From assembly GCF_052065695.1 (NCBI RefSeq), contig NZ_JBQHTM010000009.1, forward strand, positions 1 to 64,000: a stretch of 64,000 bases of DNA, given 5' to 3'. Numbering within the stretch: the first letter of the stretch is position 1; each line of letters begins with the position of its first letter. The notes under the pieces were generated by a model, which saw nothing but the letters and a program-made list of their open reading frames with translations, did not search any database and was not told the DNA's origin. Of the stretch, positions 1 through 7,831 are shown one piece after another. The position numbers and the translations under genes were made by a program. Source of the stretch: Intestinimonas sp052065695. GTDB lineage: Bacteria; Bacillota; Clostridia; Oscillospirales; Oscillospiraceae.

Positions 1-97
1 AAAGCAGATAAATAATGGCTATTTTGCACTGAAATCACCTTAACCAAGCGCAAATGGCGGCTAATACATTGAGTAGAAACAGGATAAAGGCTTTTAT

Positions 98-201
98 TCA
101 GAGGTTCCCTATATCCTTGTCCGCACCGTAGACCGCCTTCATCACGGCCAGAGCAAACTTACTGCGGGTCATGGTCTTGTCGCCCCGGAAGGAGACGCAG
201 T
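98..201 (-). pseudogene. Remnant of an S-layer homology (SLH) domain gene
   Basis: Read on the minus strand, this stretch encodes about 32 residues including MTRSKFALAVMKAVYG and then a TGA stop at 100-98. The pattern matches the C-terminal half of an SLH repeat (the conserved T-R-x-x-F-A core). An in-frame TAA just upstream (near 209) and the absence of a start show that no intact gene is present. It is most likely the tail of a deleted surface-protein gene. The rest of 1-278 shows no other gene. Confidence 0.4.
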
Positions 202-278
202 AAAGTTACCGATAAACACGTAAAAAACCAGGAAAGGAGGGAAGGGGCGAAGGGGCAAAAAAATTTTCTCAAAAGTAG

Positions 279-306
279 TTGACAAATTAGAATATTCGAA
301 TATAAT
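279..306 (+). promoter_or_regulatory. Sigma-A promoter with internal palindrome, arsR-trx operon
   Basis: TTGACA at 279-284 and TATAAT at 301-306 are separated by 16 bases. The perfect palindrome ATATTCGAATAT (292-303) lies in the spacer and overlaps the -10 box. That is a typical place for an ArsR/SmtB-family operator, so autoregulation by the next gene is inferred. Confidence 0.75.
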
Positions 307-328
307 AATATCATAACAAGCGAATGAG

Positions 329-670
329 GTGAGGACCGTGGAGGACAGCAAAGCGCTGTACCAGGAGAAGACGGAGCTGCTCAAGGCCCTCTCCCACCCG
401 CTGCGGCTCCAGATCGTTCGGGGGCTGCTGGTGGGCGGCTGCCGGAATGTGCGGTGTATGGAGGAGGGGACGGGCCAGAGCCAGTCTACCATCTCCCAGC
501 ATCTGATGCGCCTGAAGGCGGCCGGAGTGGTGAAATGTCAGCGCTCCGGAAATGAAATGTACTACGAGGTGGCCGACCCGGGCGCCGCCGCCGTAGTGGC
601 GGCCCTGTTCGGAGACGAGGCGGGGGATTACAGCTGTCCCTGCGCCGGACTTCAGAGTGAGGAGGGATGA
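329..670 (+). CDS. ArsR/SmtB-family winged-helix transcriptional regulator
   Basis: This 113-residue protein has the ArsR winged-helix layout. LLKALSHPLRLQIVRGLL leads the domain, and SQSTISQHLMRLKAAGVV is the recognition helix region. Cysteines lie near residues 38-43 (GGCRNVRC) and near the C-terminus (SCPCAG), and either set could bind metal or sense thiols. The start is a GTG at 329 or, fitting the GAGGTGAGG site better, the GTG at 338. It leads an operon with a thioredoxin reductase-like flavoprotein and a thioredoxin (3-bp gap, then 33 bp), so a thiol-redox or metal stress role is inferred. The inducer cannot be read from the sequence. Confidence 0.85.
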   Translation: MRTVEDSKALYQEKTELLKALSHPLRLQIVRGLLVGGCRNVRCMEEGTGQSQSTISQHLMRLKAAGVVKCQRSGNEMYYEVADPGAAAVVAALFGDEAGDYSCPCAGLQSEEG

Positions 671-673
671 CTG

Positions 674-1531
674 TTGCCTTATGATATTGCCGTGGTGGGC
701 GGAGGTCCCGCGGGACTCAGCGCCGCCATCAATGCCCGTGCCCGCGGCAAGTCGGTGGTGCTGGTGGGAAACGACTATCGGGAGAGCCCCCTCTACCGGG
801 CCGAGCGTGTGGACAACTATCTGGGCATGCCGGGTCAGACCGGCGCGGAGCTGATGGAGGCTTACCGGCACCACGCCGAGGCCATGGAAGTGAATTTCTG
901 TGCCGGTCGGGTGCTGAATATCATGCAGATGGAAGGCACATGCTACTTGAGCATCGGCAGCGATATGGAGACGGCCAAGGCCGTGGTCCTGGCCACCGGA
1001 GTGGTTCGGGGGAAAAAGCTGCCCGGTGAAACCAGATACCTGGGCCGGGGGGTGAGCTACTGCGCCACCTGTGACGGCATGCTCTACCGGGGCAAACCGG
1101 TGGTAGTGGTGGGCATGGCCCCCGACGCACCGGAGGAGGCCAACTTTCTCCAGGGCATCGGCTGTCAGGTGACCTATGTCTCAGCCCACGCACCAAAAAA
1201 TCTGGTCCCTGCCATCCCCTATGTGAAGAGCGGAAAGCTGGAGATTGTGGGGGAGGAGACGGTGATCGCCCTGCGGGTGAATGATACCGAGCTCCCCGCC
1301 CAGTGCATCTTCCTCCTCCGCAGCGCCATGCCTCCCACGGACCTGCTCCCCGACCTGGCGTTGGAGGACGGGTACATCACAGTGGACCGGCAGATGAGAA
1401 CCAATCTGCCCGGCATCTACGCCGCCGGTGACTGCACCGGGCTTCCCCTACAGCTCTCCAAAGCGGTGGGCGAGGGGCTGGTGGCCGGTCAGGCCGCCGC
1501 CGAATATGTGGATCAACTGTCCAACAGCTAA
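674..1531 (+). CDS. Thioredoxin reductase-like FAD flavoprotein, probably not NADPH-dependent
   Basis: This 285-residue protein has the low-molecular-weight thioredoxin reductase fold. The N-terminal FAD motif is VVGGGPAGLSAA, the redox-active disulfide CATCD has cysteines at about 130 and 133, and the C-terminal FAD motif is GIYAAGDCTG. The usual NADPH-binding GxGxxA is replaced by GMAPDAPEEA, and the HRRxxxR motif that follows it is absent (SAHAPKNL there). That loss is known from ferredoxin-dependent flavin thioredoxin reductases (FFTR) and related deep-branching enzymes. The start is TTG at 674, set by GGAGGG at 661-666. It lies between arsR and trxA and presumably reduces that thioredoxin. 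Confidence 0.82.
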   Translation: MPYDIAVVGGGPAGLSAAINARARGKSVVLVGNDYRESPLYRAERVDNYLGMPGQTGAELMEAYRHHAEAMEVNFCAGRVLNIMQMEGTCYLSIGSDMETAKAVVLATGVVRGKKLPGETRYLGRGVSYCATCDGMLYRGKPVVVVGMAPDAPEEANFLQGIGCQVTYVSAHAPKNLVPAIPYVKSGKLEIVGEETVIALRVNDTELPAQCIFLLRSAMPPTDLLPDLALEDGYITVDRQMRTNLPGIYAAGDCTGLPLQLSKAVGEGLVAGQAAAEYVDQLSNS

Positions 1532-1564
1532 CATATTATTTTATTGATAAAAGGAGAATGAATT

Positions 1565-1882
1565 ATGTCTGTTCTGCATCTCAACGAGTCCGAGTTCAAT
1601 GCCAAGATCCCCGCTTCCTCCCTGGCCATGGTGGACTTCTGGGCCACCTGGTGCGGCCCCTGCAAGATGCTGGCCCCCGCCATCGAGAGCATTGGCGGCA
1701 AGTACGGTGACAAGGCTGTCATCGCCAAGGTGGACGTGGATGCCAACCCCGGCCTGGCCGCCAAGTACGGTGTTATGAGCATCCCCACCGTCATCTTCTT
1801 CAAGGATGGCAAGGAGATCGACCGGAAGGTGGGGGTCCAGCCCGCCGACGTCTACACCAAGACACTGGACGCCAACCTGTAA
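1565..1882 (+). CDS. trxA: Thioredoxin
   Basis: A classical 105-residue thioredoxin. It has the active site WATWCGPCKM, the cis-proline loop MSIPTVIFF and the usual length. It carries out cytosolic dithiol-disulfide exchange. A strong site (AAGGAG at 1551-1556) precedes the ATG. It ends the arsR operon, 33 bp after the flavoprotein gene, and is followed directly by a bidirectional terminator. The adjacent flavoprotein is the likely reductase (inference from neighbourhood). Confidence 0.95.
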   Translation: MSVLHLNESEFNAKIPASSLAMVDFWATWCGPCKMLAPAIESIGGKYGDKAVIAKVDVDANPGLAAKYGVMSIPTVIFFKDGKEIDRKVGVQPADVYTKTLDANL

Positions 1883-1885
1883 GTA

Positions 1886-1926
1886 GAAAAAATGGAGGTC
1901 CCACCCCGGTGGGACCTCCATTTTTT
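1886..1926. terminator. Bidirectional intrinsic terminator between trxA and a GNAT gene
   Basis: A long perfect stem (ATGGAGGTCCCACC against GGTGGGACCTCCAT) is flanked by A-rich and T-rich runs. It can therefore stop transcription from both strands. The genes on either side converge on it. Confidence 0.9.
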
Positions 1927-2377
1927 ATCTCAATTTCTCCATGACAAAATTAGTCAGAAACACCCCACGGCGCTCCACCTGCTGTGCCTTTACAACCCGA
2001 TAACCCCGTTTTTCAAAAAAGGGACGGGCGGTGAGGGAGGCGTGAGTGGTGAAGCGGGCGGCGGCAGATGTGGCCTCCAGGGCATCGCACAGGGCGGTGG
2101 CGATTCCGCAGCCCTGATGGTCTCTGTGGACATAGAGCCGGTCCAGGTAGCCGTCAGGTGCCAAATCTGCAAAGCCCAGAATGGCGCCATTCTCCTCCGC
2201 CACCAGGGCATGGTGGGCAGTAAGAGAGGCATCCCAGGCGGCCAGGTCCACCGGCCTTGGCGCCCAGGCCTCCACCTGGGCCTGGGTGTAGTCCCGGAGA
2301 TTCACTGTATGTACTGTGTCGTAGAAAAGCCGGGCCAGGGCGGGACAGTCCTGACTCTCATAGTCTCGCAAGAACAT
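1925..2377 (-). CDS. GNAT-family N-acetyltransferase, YafP-like
   Basis: This 150-residue protein matches the Escherichia coli YafP pattern throughout. It has an N-terminal RDYESQDCPALARLFYDTV segment, the acetyl-CoA site GCGIATALCDAL (a Q/GxxGxG/A variant), and the end ASLTARPFFEKRGYRVVK...FTNFVMEK. Such enzymes transfer acetyl groups from acetyl-CoA to small amines. YafP itself is linked to genotoxin tolerance, but the substrate here is unknown. It lies 12 bp downstream of the AlbA_2 gene on the same strand, so the two are probably co-transcribed. Confidence 0.85.
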   Translation of the reverse strand: MFLRDYESQDCPALARLFYDTVHTVNLRDYTQAQVEAWAPRPVDLAAWDASLTAHHALVAEENGAILGFADLAPDGYLDRLYVHRDHQGCGIATALCDALEATSAAARFTTHASLTARPFFEKRGYRVVKAQQVERRGVFLTNFVMEKLR

Positions 2378-2389
2378 GACGATCTCTCC

Positions 2390-2845
2390 TCAGTGCTGCT
2401 TGGCCTCCAGCATGGACCACACCTCGACCCGGTTGCAGCGGTAGTCACCGTCGCCGCTGCGGCGGTAGGAGCCCCGGAAGGGATCGCCGCCCAAATAGAT
2501 GGGGAGCTGGTCACGCTCTCCCTGGGGGACCTGGATAACCACCACGCTGCCGTCGTCGGTGCCCGCCACCCAGATGTCCTCCGGCCGCAGGATGTTGGCA
2601 CTGACCACGGTGGGGTCGTTGACCTTCTCCCAGAACTCCTGGACCATCTCGTGGGGCTCCAGCAGCCCCTGGACCCGGAGACTGTGGTCGGGCAGCTCCT
2701 CCACCCCCAGCAGGATAATGCCGCCGGAGCTGTTGGCAAAGGCAGAGTAAGTCTCCCAGATGCTGTGGGGCAGGCCTCCGGTGGCCAGCTTGGCCTCCAG
2801 GCGGTTGCCCTCCCGGTACTGCTCCATATGGTTGAGATCCAGCAT
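2390..2845 (-). CDS. Schlafen/AlbA_2-type putative DNA-binding domain protein, single domain
   Basis: This 151-residue protein carries the AlbA_2 (Schlafen N-terminal-like) signature: an early acidic-basic pair (NRLEAK), then YSAFANSSGGIILLGVEE, and later IQVPQGERDQLPIYLGG. Family members usually continue into an ATPase-like C-terminal region of 400 residues or more. Here the protein stops after the N-terminal domain with R-rich GSYRRSGDGDYRCNR. The start follows AAAGGAGG. It is either a genuine stand-alone domain or a truncated regulator. It lies between an integrase and an acetyltransferase gene, in what looks like accessory DNA. Confidence 0.75.
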   Translation of the reverse strand: MLDLNHMEQYREGNRLEAKLATGGLPHSIWETYSAFANSSGGIILLGVEELPDHSLRVQGLLEPHEMVQEFWEKVNDPTVVSANILRPEDIWVAGTDDGSVVVIQVPQGERDQLPIYLGGDPFRGSYRRSGDGDYRCNRVEVWSMLEAKQH

Positions 2846-2905
2846 GGCGGCGTCCTCCTTTGCTCCGTTGGCACTATTATATACGATTCCGCATGTCCTG
2901 TGAAG

Positions 2906-4039
2906 TCACTTCATCACCGACGCTACCCGGTCCAGGATGCGGGCGTGGGTCTGGTCTAGCAGATGGGTGTAGATTCGCCCGGTGGTGGATGGGGTGGAGT
3001 GGCCAAGGGCCTTACCGATGTCGAAGAGGGGGGCACCCTGGGCGGAGGCCACGGTGGCGAAGGTGTGACGCAGACCGTGGAGGGTGATTTTTGGCATGTT
3101 GTTGCGGCGGATGAACCGCGTGAAGGCCAGGCTCACCGCGTTGGGGGCATAGGGCTCCCCATGCCGGTCCAGCAGCACCATGCCGGTGTCGTCCCAATCG
3201 CGGTCGGCCCGGATACAGGCCTGCTGCTGCCGCTGCTGCTCCCGTAAAAGCAGAGCATACAGGTCATCGGACAAATAGAGGGTCCGGGTGGAGGAGCGGG
3301 TCTTGGTTGTTTTCTGTATGATGGAAGCTCCGGCAGAGGTCCGCGCCTCCTTGATGCGCACCACCCGATTGGCAAAGTCCACATTGAGCCATCGCAGGCC
3401 GCAGATCTCCTCCCGGCGCAGCCCCAAACCGGCGGACAGCTTGACCACCAGTTCCAGCCAGGTCCCCTCTGTGAGCAGGCAAAGCCTCCGCAAGTCATCC
3501 GGGCCGTAGAATTTGGCCTCAAAGGGGATCAGGCGGGGTGGCTCCACCCGTTCCGTCGGACAGCGGGCCAGGATATCCTGTTTGACTGCCATGCGCAGAG
3601 AGGCGGAGAGCAGGTCGTGATGCCGCCGTACGGTATTTGGGGAAAGCCCTTTTTGCTTCATGAGCATGGTGTAATATTTTTGAATATCCTGCGGCGTAAG
3701 CTTTTGGAGAGGAATATCACCTAGGGCCGGTGAAAGGTGGTTATCAATGATTTTGCGGTAGCCGTACAGAGTGGTCTCGGCACGGTTGGGACGGATGACC
3801 TCTTCCATCCAGTATTCCAGCCATTGGTCCAGAGTCATCGGCCGAGGCAGGACCTGACGGGAGAGGTCCCGCTCTGTCTCAAATTGACGGAGTGCTTTTC
3901 TGGCTTGGGCCAGACTGACAAAGGTGTGATAAGTACGGACACGCCGTCCTTCCTCATCCAGGCCGTAGTCCATGTTGACATAATAGAGCTGACGGACGCT
4001 GTCATAGGAGATGTTGCGTTCAATGCTCTTCCTTGACAT
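2906..4039 (-). CDS. Tyrosine-family site-specific integrase
   Basis: This 377-residue recombinase has an N-terminal AP2-like arm-binding region, a SAM-like core-binding domain (about 70-170) and a catalytic domain. The catalytic set can be seen: Arg in LGLRREEICGLRW, H-x-x-R in HGLRHTFATV, His in LGHSTPSTTGRIY and the nucleophile Tyr in IYTHLLDQ. It resembles integrases of Firmicute integrative elements. No excisionase, relaxase or phage structural genes adjoin it, so it is probably an orphan left by a decayed element. TAGCAT-like repeats upstream (4077-4155) could be binding sites, but no att pair was identified. Confidence 0.9.
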   Translation of the reverse strand: MSRKSIERNISYDSVRQLYYVNMDYGLDEEGRRVRTYHTFVSLAQARKALRQFETERDLSRQVLPRPMTLDQWLEYWMEEVIRPNRAETTLYGYRKIIDNHLSPALGDIPLQKLTPQDIQKYYTMLMKQKGLSPNTVRRHHDLLSASLRMAVKQDILARCPTERVEPPRLIPFEAKFYGPDDLRRLCLLTEGTWLELVVKLSAGLGLRREEICGLRWLNVDFANRVVRIKEARTSAGASIIQKTTKTRSSTRTLYLSDDLYALLLREQQRQQQACIRADRDWDDTGMVLLDRHGEPYAPNAVSLAFTRFIRRNNMPKITLHGLRHTFATVASAQGAPLFDIGKALGHSTPSTTGRIYTHLLDQTHARILDRVASVMK

Positions 4040-4123
4040 AATGACCCCTCTTTTCCAAAAATTTAAGGAATCCAGTCTAGCATACTGAGGAACAAAAAAG
4101 TAGCATATGCCTTAAAAATGTAT

Positions 4124-4170
4124 AAAAATGCCCTGATATAGCACTGAGCATGCTAAATCAGGGCATTTTT
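4124..4170 (-). terminator. Intrinsic terminator after the COG2509 flavoprotein gene
   Basis: Fourteen-base arms AAAAATGCCCTGAT (4124-4137) and ATCAGGGCATTTTT (4157-4170) are perfect complements. On the minus strand the hairpin ends in a T run, 27 bp after the stop codon at 4197. It also insulates the integrase gene. Confidence 0.85.
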
Positions 4171-4196
4171 ACAATATCTGGTAAAAACGAGGGGTT

Positions 4197-5789
4197 CTAA
4201 GTGCAGGCCACGTGCTCAGCGATCCTGATCCCATCCGCGGCTGCGGACATGATGCCGCCTGCATAGCCGGCACCCTCCCCGCAGGGGTAGAGACCGGCCA
4301 GAGAAGACATGCCGCTGCTGTCGCGCAGGATACGGACTGGGGAGGAGGAGCGCGTCTCCACACCGGTAAGCACGGCATCGGGACAGGCAAAGCCGTGTAC
4401 CTTCCGGTCCAGAAGGGGGATGGCGGCCCGAAGGCTGTCGATGACATAAGGGGGCAGACAGGGGTCCAAAGTGGTCCAGGTGACGCCGGGCCGGTAGGTG
4501 GGAGAGATGGCGCCGGCGCCAGTGGAGGAACGGCCCGCCAACAAATCACCCACCAGCTGAGCAGGGGCAGAGAAGGGGGTGGAGCCACCTGACGTACCCA
4601 GTGTCCAGGCGGCGTGCTCCCAGGTCTCCTGAAAGCGGACGCCGGCCAGGGGGTCGGTGCCGGGGAAGTCCTCGGGCCCCACCCCTACCAGCAGGCCGCC
4701 GTTGATGTTGATGCCTGCCCGGTCCCGGTAGCTCATACCGTTGGTAACCACCTGACCGGGGGCGGAGGCGGCGGCCACCACCTGGCCGCCGGGGCAGACA
4801 CAGAAGGAGAAGACGGAGCGGCCGCCGGGCAGATGGCAGGCCAGCTTATAGTCCGAGGGGGGGAGCCGCCGCCAGGCAGGGCCGTACTGTGCCTCGGAAA
4901 GAGCGGCTTGAGCATGCTCAATACGGACGCCGATGGCGAAGGCCTTCTGCTCCATGGGTATGCCCAGGTCATGGAGCATGGCAAAGGTGTCCCGGGCGGA
5001 GTGGCCGGGGGCCAGAATAAGGGTATGGCAGGAAAGGGCATAGGGTCCCTCCGGCCCCTCCACCACGAGACCGCAGACCTGTCCATCCTGGGTTTGGATG
5101 GCGTCCAGTCGATTTTCAAAACGGACGTCACAGCCCAGTGCCTGGAGCTCCAGGCGAATGGATTTTACCACCCGTCGGAGCACGTCAGTGCCCACATGGG
5201 GCTTGTGGGAATATCGCACATCCTCTGGTGCGCCGTGCTCGATCAGAACGTCCAGGACGGCGGACAGGCGGGGGTCGTGGGTGCCGGTGGTCAGCTTTCC
5301 GTCGGAGAAGGTGCCTGCGCCGCCCTCGCCGAACTGGACGTTGGAGCGGGGGTCCAGACTGCCGGTGGACCAGAAGGTTTCCACGTTGGCGGTGCGGGTA
5401 TCTACGTCACGACCGCGCTCCAGTACAATGGAGGGAATCCCGGCCCGGGCCAGAAAGAGGGCGGCAAAGAGTCCGGCGGGACCCATGCCCACCACCACCG
5501 GCATGAGATCGGGTTTGCGGACGGGGGCTGGGAAATGGTAGGGCTGAGAGACGTGAAGAGTCACATTCCGGTCGTTGGCCCGCCGGACCAGGGCGGCCTC
5601 GTCGGCAGCGCCTACATCTACGGTATAGACGTAGTGGACGTCCTGTTTTTTTCGGGCGTCGATGGACTGACGTACCGGCGTAAAGGTCCGGATGTCGTCG
5701 GAACGGATGCCCAGGCGCTTAGCGGCCTTGTTCCTCAGGTCGGAAAGATCCTTGCCAATGGGCAGGGATAGGTTGGAAATTCGTATCAT
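4197..5789 (-). CDS. FAD-dependent dehydrogenase of COG2509, function uncharacterised
   Basis: The 530-residue protein starts MIRISNLSLPIGKD after an AGGTGA site. An N-terminal domain of about 90 residues precedes the dinucleotide-binding motif VVVGMGPAGLFAALFLARAG. Later come GGAGTFSDGKLTTG and a C-terminal FAD motif LYPCGEGAGYAGGIMSAAADG. This is the common 'uncharacterised FAD-dependent dehydrogenase' family of Firmicutes, with no established substrate. Codons upstream of 5789 are open to 5903 but lack a ribosome site and homology. It is monocistronic, with a terminator downstream. Confidence 0.88.
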   Translation of the reverse strand: MIRISNLSLPIGKDLSDLRNKAAKRLGIRSDDIRTFTPVRQSIDARKKQDVHYVYTVDVGAADEAALVRRANDRNVTLHVSQPYHFPAPVRKPDLMPVVVGMGPAGLFAALFLARAGIPSIVLERGRDVDTRTANVETFWSTGSLDPRSNVQFGEGGAGTFSDGKLTTGTHDPRLSAVLDVLIEHGAPEDVRYSHKPHVGTDVLRRVVKSIRLELQALGCDVRFENRLDAIQTQDGQVCGLVVEGPEGPYALSCHTLILAPGHSARDTFAMLHDLGIPMEQKAFAIGVRIEHAQAALSEAQYGPAWRRLPPSDYKLACHLPGGRSVFSFCVCPGGQVVAAASAPGQVVTNGMSYRDRAGININGGLLVGVGPEDFPGTDPLAGVRFQETWEHAAWTLGTSGGSTPFSAPAQLVGDLLAGRSSTGAGAISPTYRPGVTWTTLDPCLPPYVIDSLRAAIPLLDRKVHGFACPDAVLTGVETRSSSPVRILRDSSGMSSLAGLYPCGEGAGYAGGIMSAAADGIRIAEHVACT

Positions 5790-5910
5790 GTTCGTATCAC
5801 CTGGGATAGAGTCTACCATAAAACAGGGAAGATTTCTACGATATTTCAGAGGAAAGACAACAAAAGAGGCCGCCACTCTGTTTGGCGTGGCGGCCTCTTG
5901 CACGGCTACT

Positions 5911-6180
5911 ACCGTGCCGCCTCGGGTGGCGGCCGGTAAGCCATATGATTTTTGGTGTCCCAGCGCCTCTTAGTGGCTCACGCCCTGCCACAGCATGGCA
6001 TCCGCCGCCCCAAAACACGGGGCGTTTTGGGGACCCCATTTGATTTCACATCCTCGGGCGAAGTGAATTAGCCCTGCGGCAAGGGGGGGGGGTCCATGTG
6101 GGCCAGCCCCCCTGTACGGCGCTTACCGCGCCGCCCCGGCTCTGCCGGGGCCCCAAGTGGCGGACGGTAAGTGGAAATAG
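5911..6180. repeat. Degenerate repeat with inverted arms downstream of gdhA
   Basis: Two related units, about 5911-5990 and 6119-6240, share TACCG-type arms followed by GGCGGnCGGTAAG. Each can form a hairpin (TACCGnGCCGCC against GGCGGnnGGTA). The second unit runs into the true 3' end of gdhA, and the first into a copy of that 3' end (5970-6014). A poly-G tract sits near 6085-6093. No other gene is seen between 5790 and 6202. Confidence 0.5.
5970..6014 (-). pseudogene. Duplicated 3' end of gdhA
   Basis: On the minus strand this segment reads AADAMLWQGVSH then a TAA stop. The intact gdhA ends VADAMLWQGISY stop. Similarity is lost immediately upstream, so only about 12-14 codons remain. It is either a vestige of a second gdhA copy or the product of a local duplication that also copied the downstream inverted repeat. 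Confidence 0.6.
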
Positions 6181-6202
6181 ACGTTGCGTTTAATAAATAC
6201 TC

Positions 6203-7552
6203 TTAGTAGGAAATGCCCTGCCAGAGCATAGCATCCGCCACTTTGAGGAAGCCGGCAATGTTGGCGCCGGCTACCAGGTTACCGGGCATGCCGTACTCTT
6301 CTGCGGCCTTGGCGGCATTGTGGTAGATGTTGGTCATGATACCGTGGAGCTTCTCGTCGACCTCTTCGAAGGTCCAGCTCAGGCGCAGGGAGTTCTGGCT
6401 CATCTCCAGACCGGAGGTGGCCACGCCGCCGGCGTTGGCGGCCTTGGCGGGCCCAAAGAGGACGCCATTGGCCTGGAAGATGGTGACGGCCTCAGGGGTG
6501 GAGGGCATGTTGGCGCCCTCGGCCACGGCAAAGCAGCCGTTCTTTACCAGAACTTGGGCGGAAGCGCCGTCCAGCTCGTTCTGGGTGGCGCAGGGGAGGG
6601 CGATGTCACAGGGGACGGTCCAGATGCCGGCGCAGCCCTCCACATACTTGGCGGAGGGGACATAGTCCAGGTAGGTCTTGATCCGGGCCCGCTTGACCTC
6701 CTTGATCTCCTGCATGACCTTGTAGTCGATGCCGTTCTCGTCCACGATGTAGCCATTGGAGTCGCTCATAGCGATGACCTTGGCGCCCAGCTGGGTGGCC
6801 TTCTGGTTGGCGTAGATGGCCACGTTGCCGGAGCCGGAGATGACCACCCGCTGGCCCTCAAAGCTCTTGCCGTTGGCCTTGAGCATCTCGTTGGTGAAGT
6901 AGCACAGGCCGTAGCCGGTGGCCTCGGTGCGGGCCAGGGAGCCGCCGTAGGTCAGGCCCTTACCGGTGAGCACGCCGGTGAACTCGTTGCGCAGGCGCTT
7001 GTACTGGCCGTACATGAAGCCAATCTCACGGGCGCCCACGCCGATGTCGCCGGCGGGCACGTCGGTGAACTGGCCGATGTGGCGCTGCAGCTCGGTCATG
7101 AAGGACTGGCAGAAGCGCATGACCTCGGCGTCGGACTTACCCTTGGGGTCGAAGTCGGAGCCGCCCTTGCCGCCACCCATGGGCAGGCCGGTGAGGGAGT
7201 TCTTAAAAATCTGCTCAAAGCCCAGGAACTTGATGATGGAGAGGTTTACGCTGGGGTGGAAGCGCAGGCCGCCCTTGTAGGGGCCGATGGCGGAGTTGAA
7301 CTGCACCCGGAAGCCGCGGTTGACCTGCACATTGCCGGCGTCGTCCACCCAGGGCACCCGGAACTGGATGACCCGCTCGGGCTCCACGATGCGCTGGAGG
7401 ATGCCCGCCTTCTGGAGGTCGGGACGCTTCTCCACCACGGGCTGGAGGGACTCCAGCACCTCACCCACCGCCTGGAGGAACTCCGGCTGGTTGGGGTCCT
7501 TCTTCACTGCCGCGTCATATACGCTCTGCAAGTAATCGTTCTTGAATTCCAT
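6203..7552 (-). CDS. gdhA: NADP-type glutamate dehydrogenase
   Basis: This 449-residue protein has the standard length of bacterial hexameric GDH. It has the catalytic glycine-rich K region PMGGGKGGSDFDPKGKSD, PAGDIGVGAREIGFMYGQYK and the Rossmann motif VVISGSGNVAIYANQKA. It interconverts 2-oxoglutarate plus ammonia and glutamate in the cytosol. The ammonia released by ethanolamine breakdown elsewhere in this window would be a natural substrate (inference). It has a strong promoter upstream (7653-7681) and stands alone. Confidence 0.95.
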   Translation of the reverse strand: MEFKNDYLQSVYDAAVKKDPNQPEFLQAVGEVLESLQPVVEKRPDLQKAGILQRIVEPERVIQFRVPWVDDAGNVQVNRGFRVQFNSAIGPYKGGLRFHPSVNLSIIKFLGFEQIFKNSLTGLPMGGGKGGSDFDPKGKSDAEVMRFCQSFMTELQRHIGQFTDVPAGDIGVGAREIGFMYGQYKRLRNEFTGVLTGKGLTYGGSLARTEATGYGLCYFTNEMLKANGKSFEGQRVVISGSGNVAIYANQKATQLGAKVIAMSDSNGYIVDENGIDYKVMQEIKEVKRARIKTYLDYVPSAKYVEGCAGIWTVPCDIALPCATQNELDGASAQVLVKNGCFAVAEGANMPSTPEAVTIFQANGVLFGPAKAANAGGVATSGLEMSQNSLRLSWTFEEVDEKLHGIMTNIYHNAAKAAEEYGMPGNLVAGANIAGFLKVADAMLWQGISY

Positions 7553-7652
7553 TTTCCAAAACCCCTTTGTTTTGACGGGTGGCCCCGCCTGATTTTGTAG
7601 CGCATCCGGAGAACACCTGCCCGTCCGGGGGGAACGCCGGAATTTGGAATGT

Positions 7653-7681
7653 ATTATACTTCACCTAGATAAAGATTGCAA
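7653..7681 (-). promoter_or_regulatory. Sigma-A promoter of gdhA
   Basis: On the minus strand, TTGCAA (7681-7676) and TATAAT (7658-7653) are 17 bases apart, about 100 bp before the gdhA start. Confidence 0.8.
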
Positions 7682-7770
7682 GAAAAAAATGAAAAGTTGC
7701 ATTCGAGACGCTGCAATTTTGGCAGGATACCAAAAATGACGCTCTGATGGGCGGGGCAATAATGCAAAAT

Positions 7771-7810
7771 AAAAAAAGATGGACCTCCGATCAAACGGAG
7801 GTCCATCTTT
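7771..7810 (-). terminator. Intrinsic terminator of ackA
   Basis: Arms AAAGATGGACCTCCG (7775-7789) and CGGAGGTCCATCTTT (7796-7810) are followed, on the minus strand, by a run of T. It begins about 20 bp after the ackA stop codon. Confidence 0.9.
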
Positions 7811-7831
7811 GAGTGCCTAAAACGGGGAGGC

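Noticed and set aside
4077..4155. TAGCAT repeats near the integrase as an attachment site
   Set aside because: The repeats are short and imperfect, and no second copy was found at the other end of a possible element.
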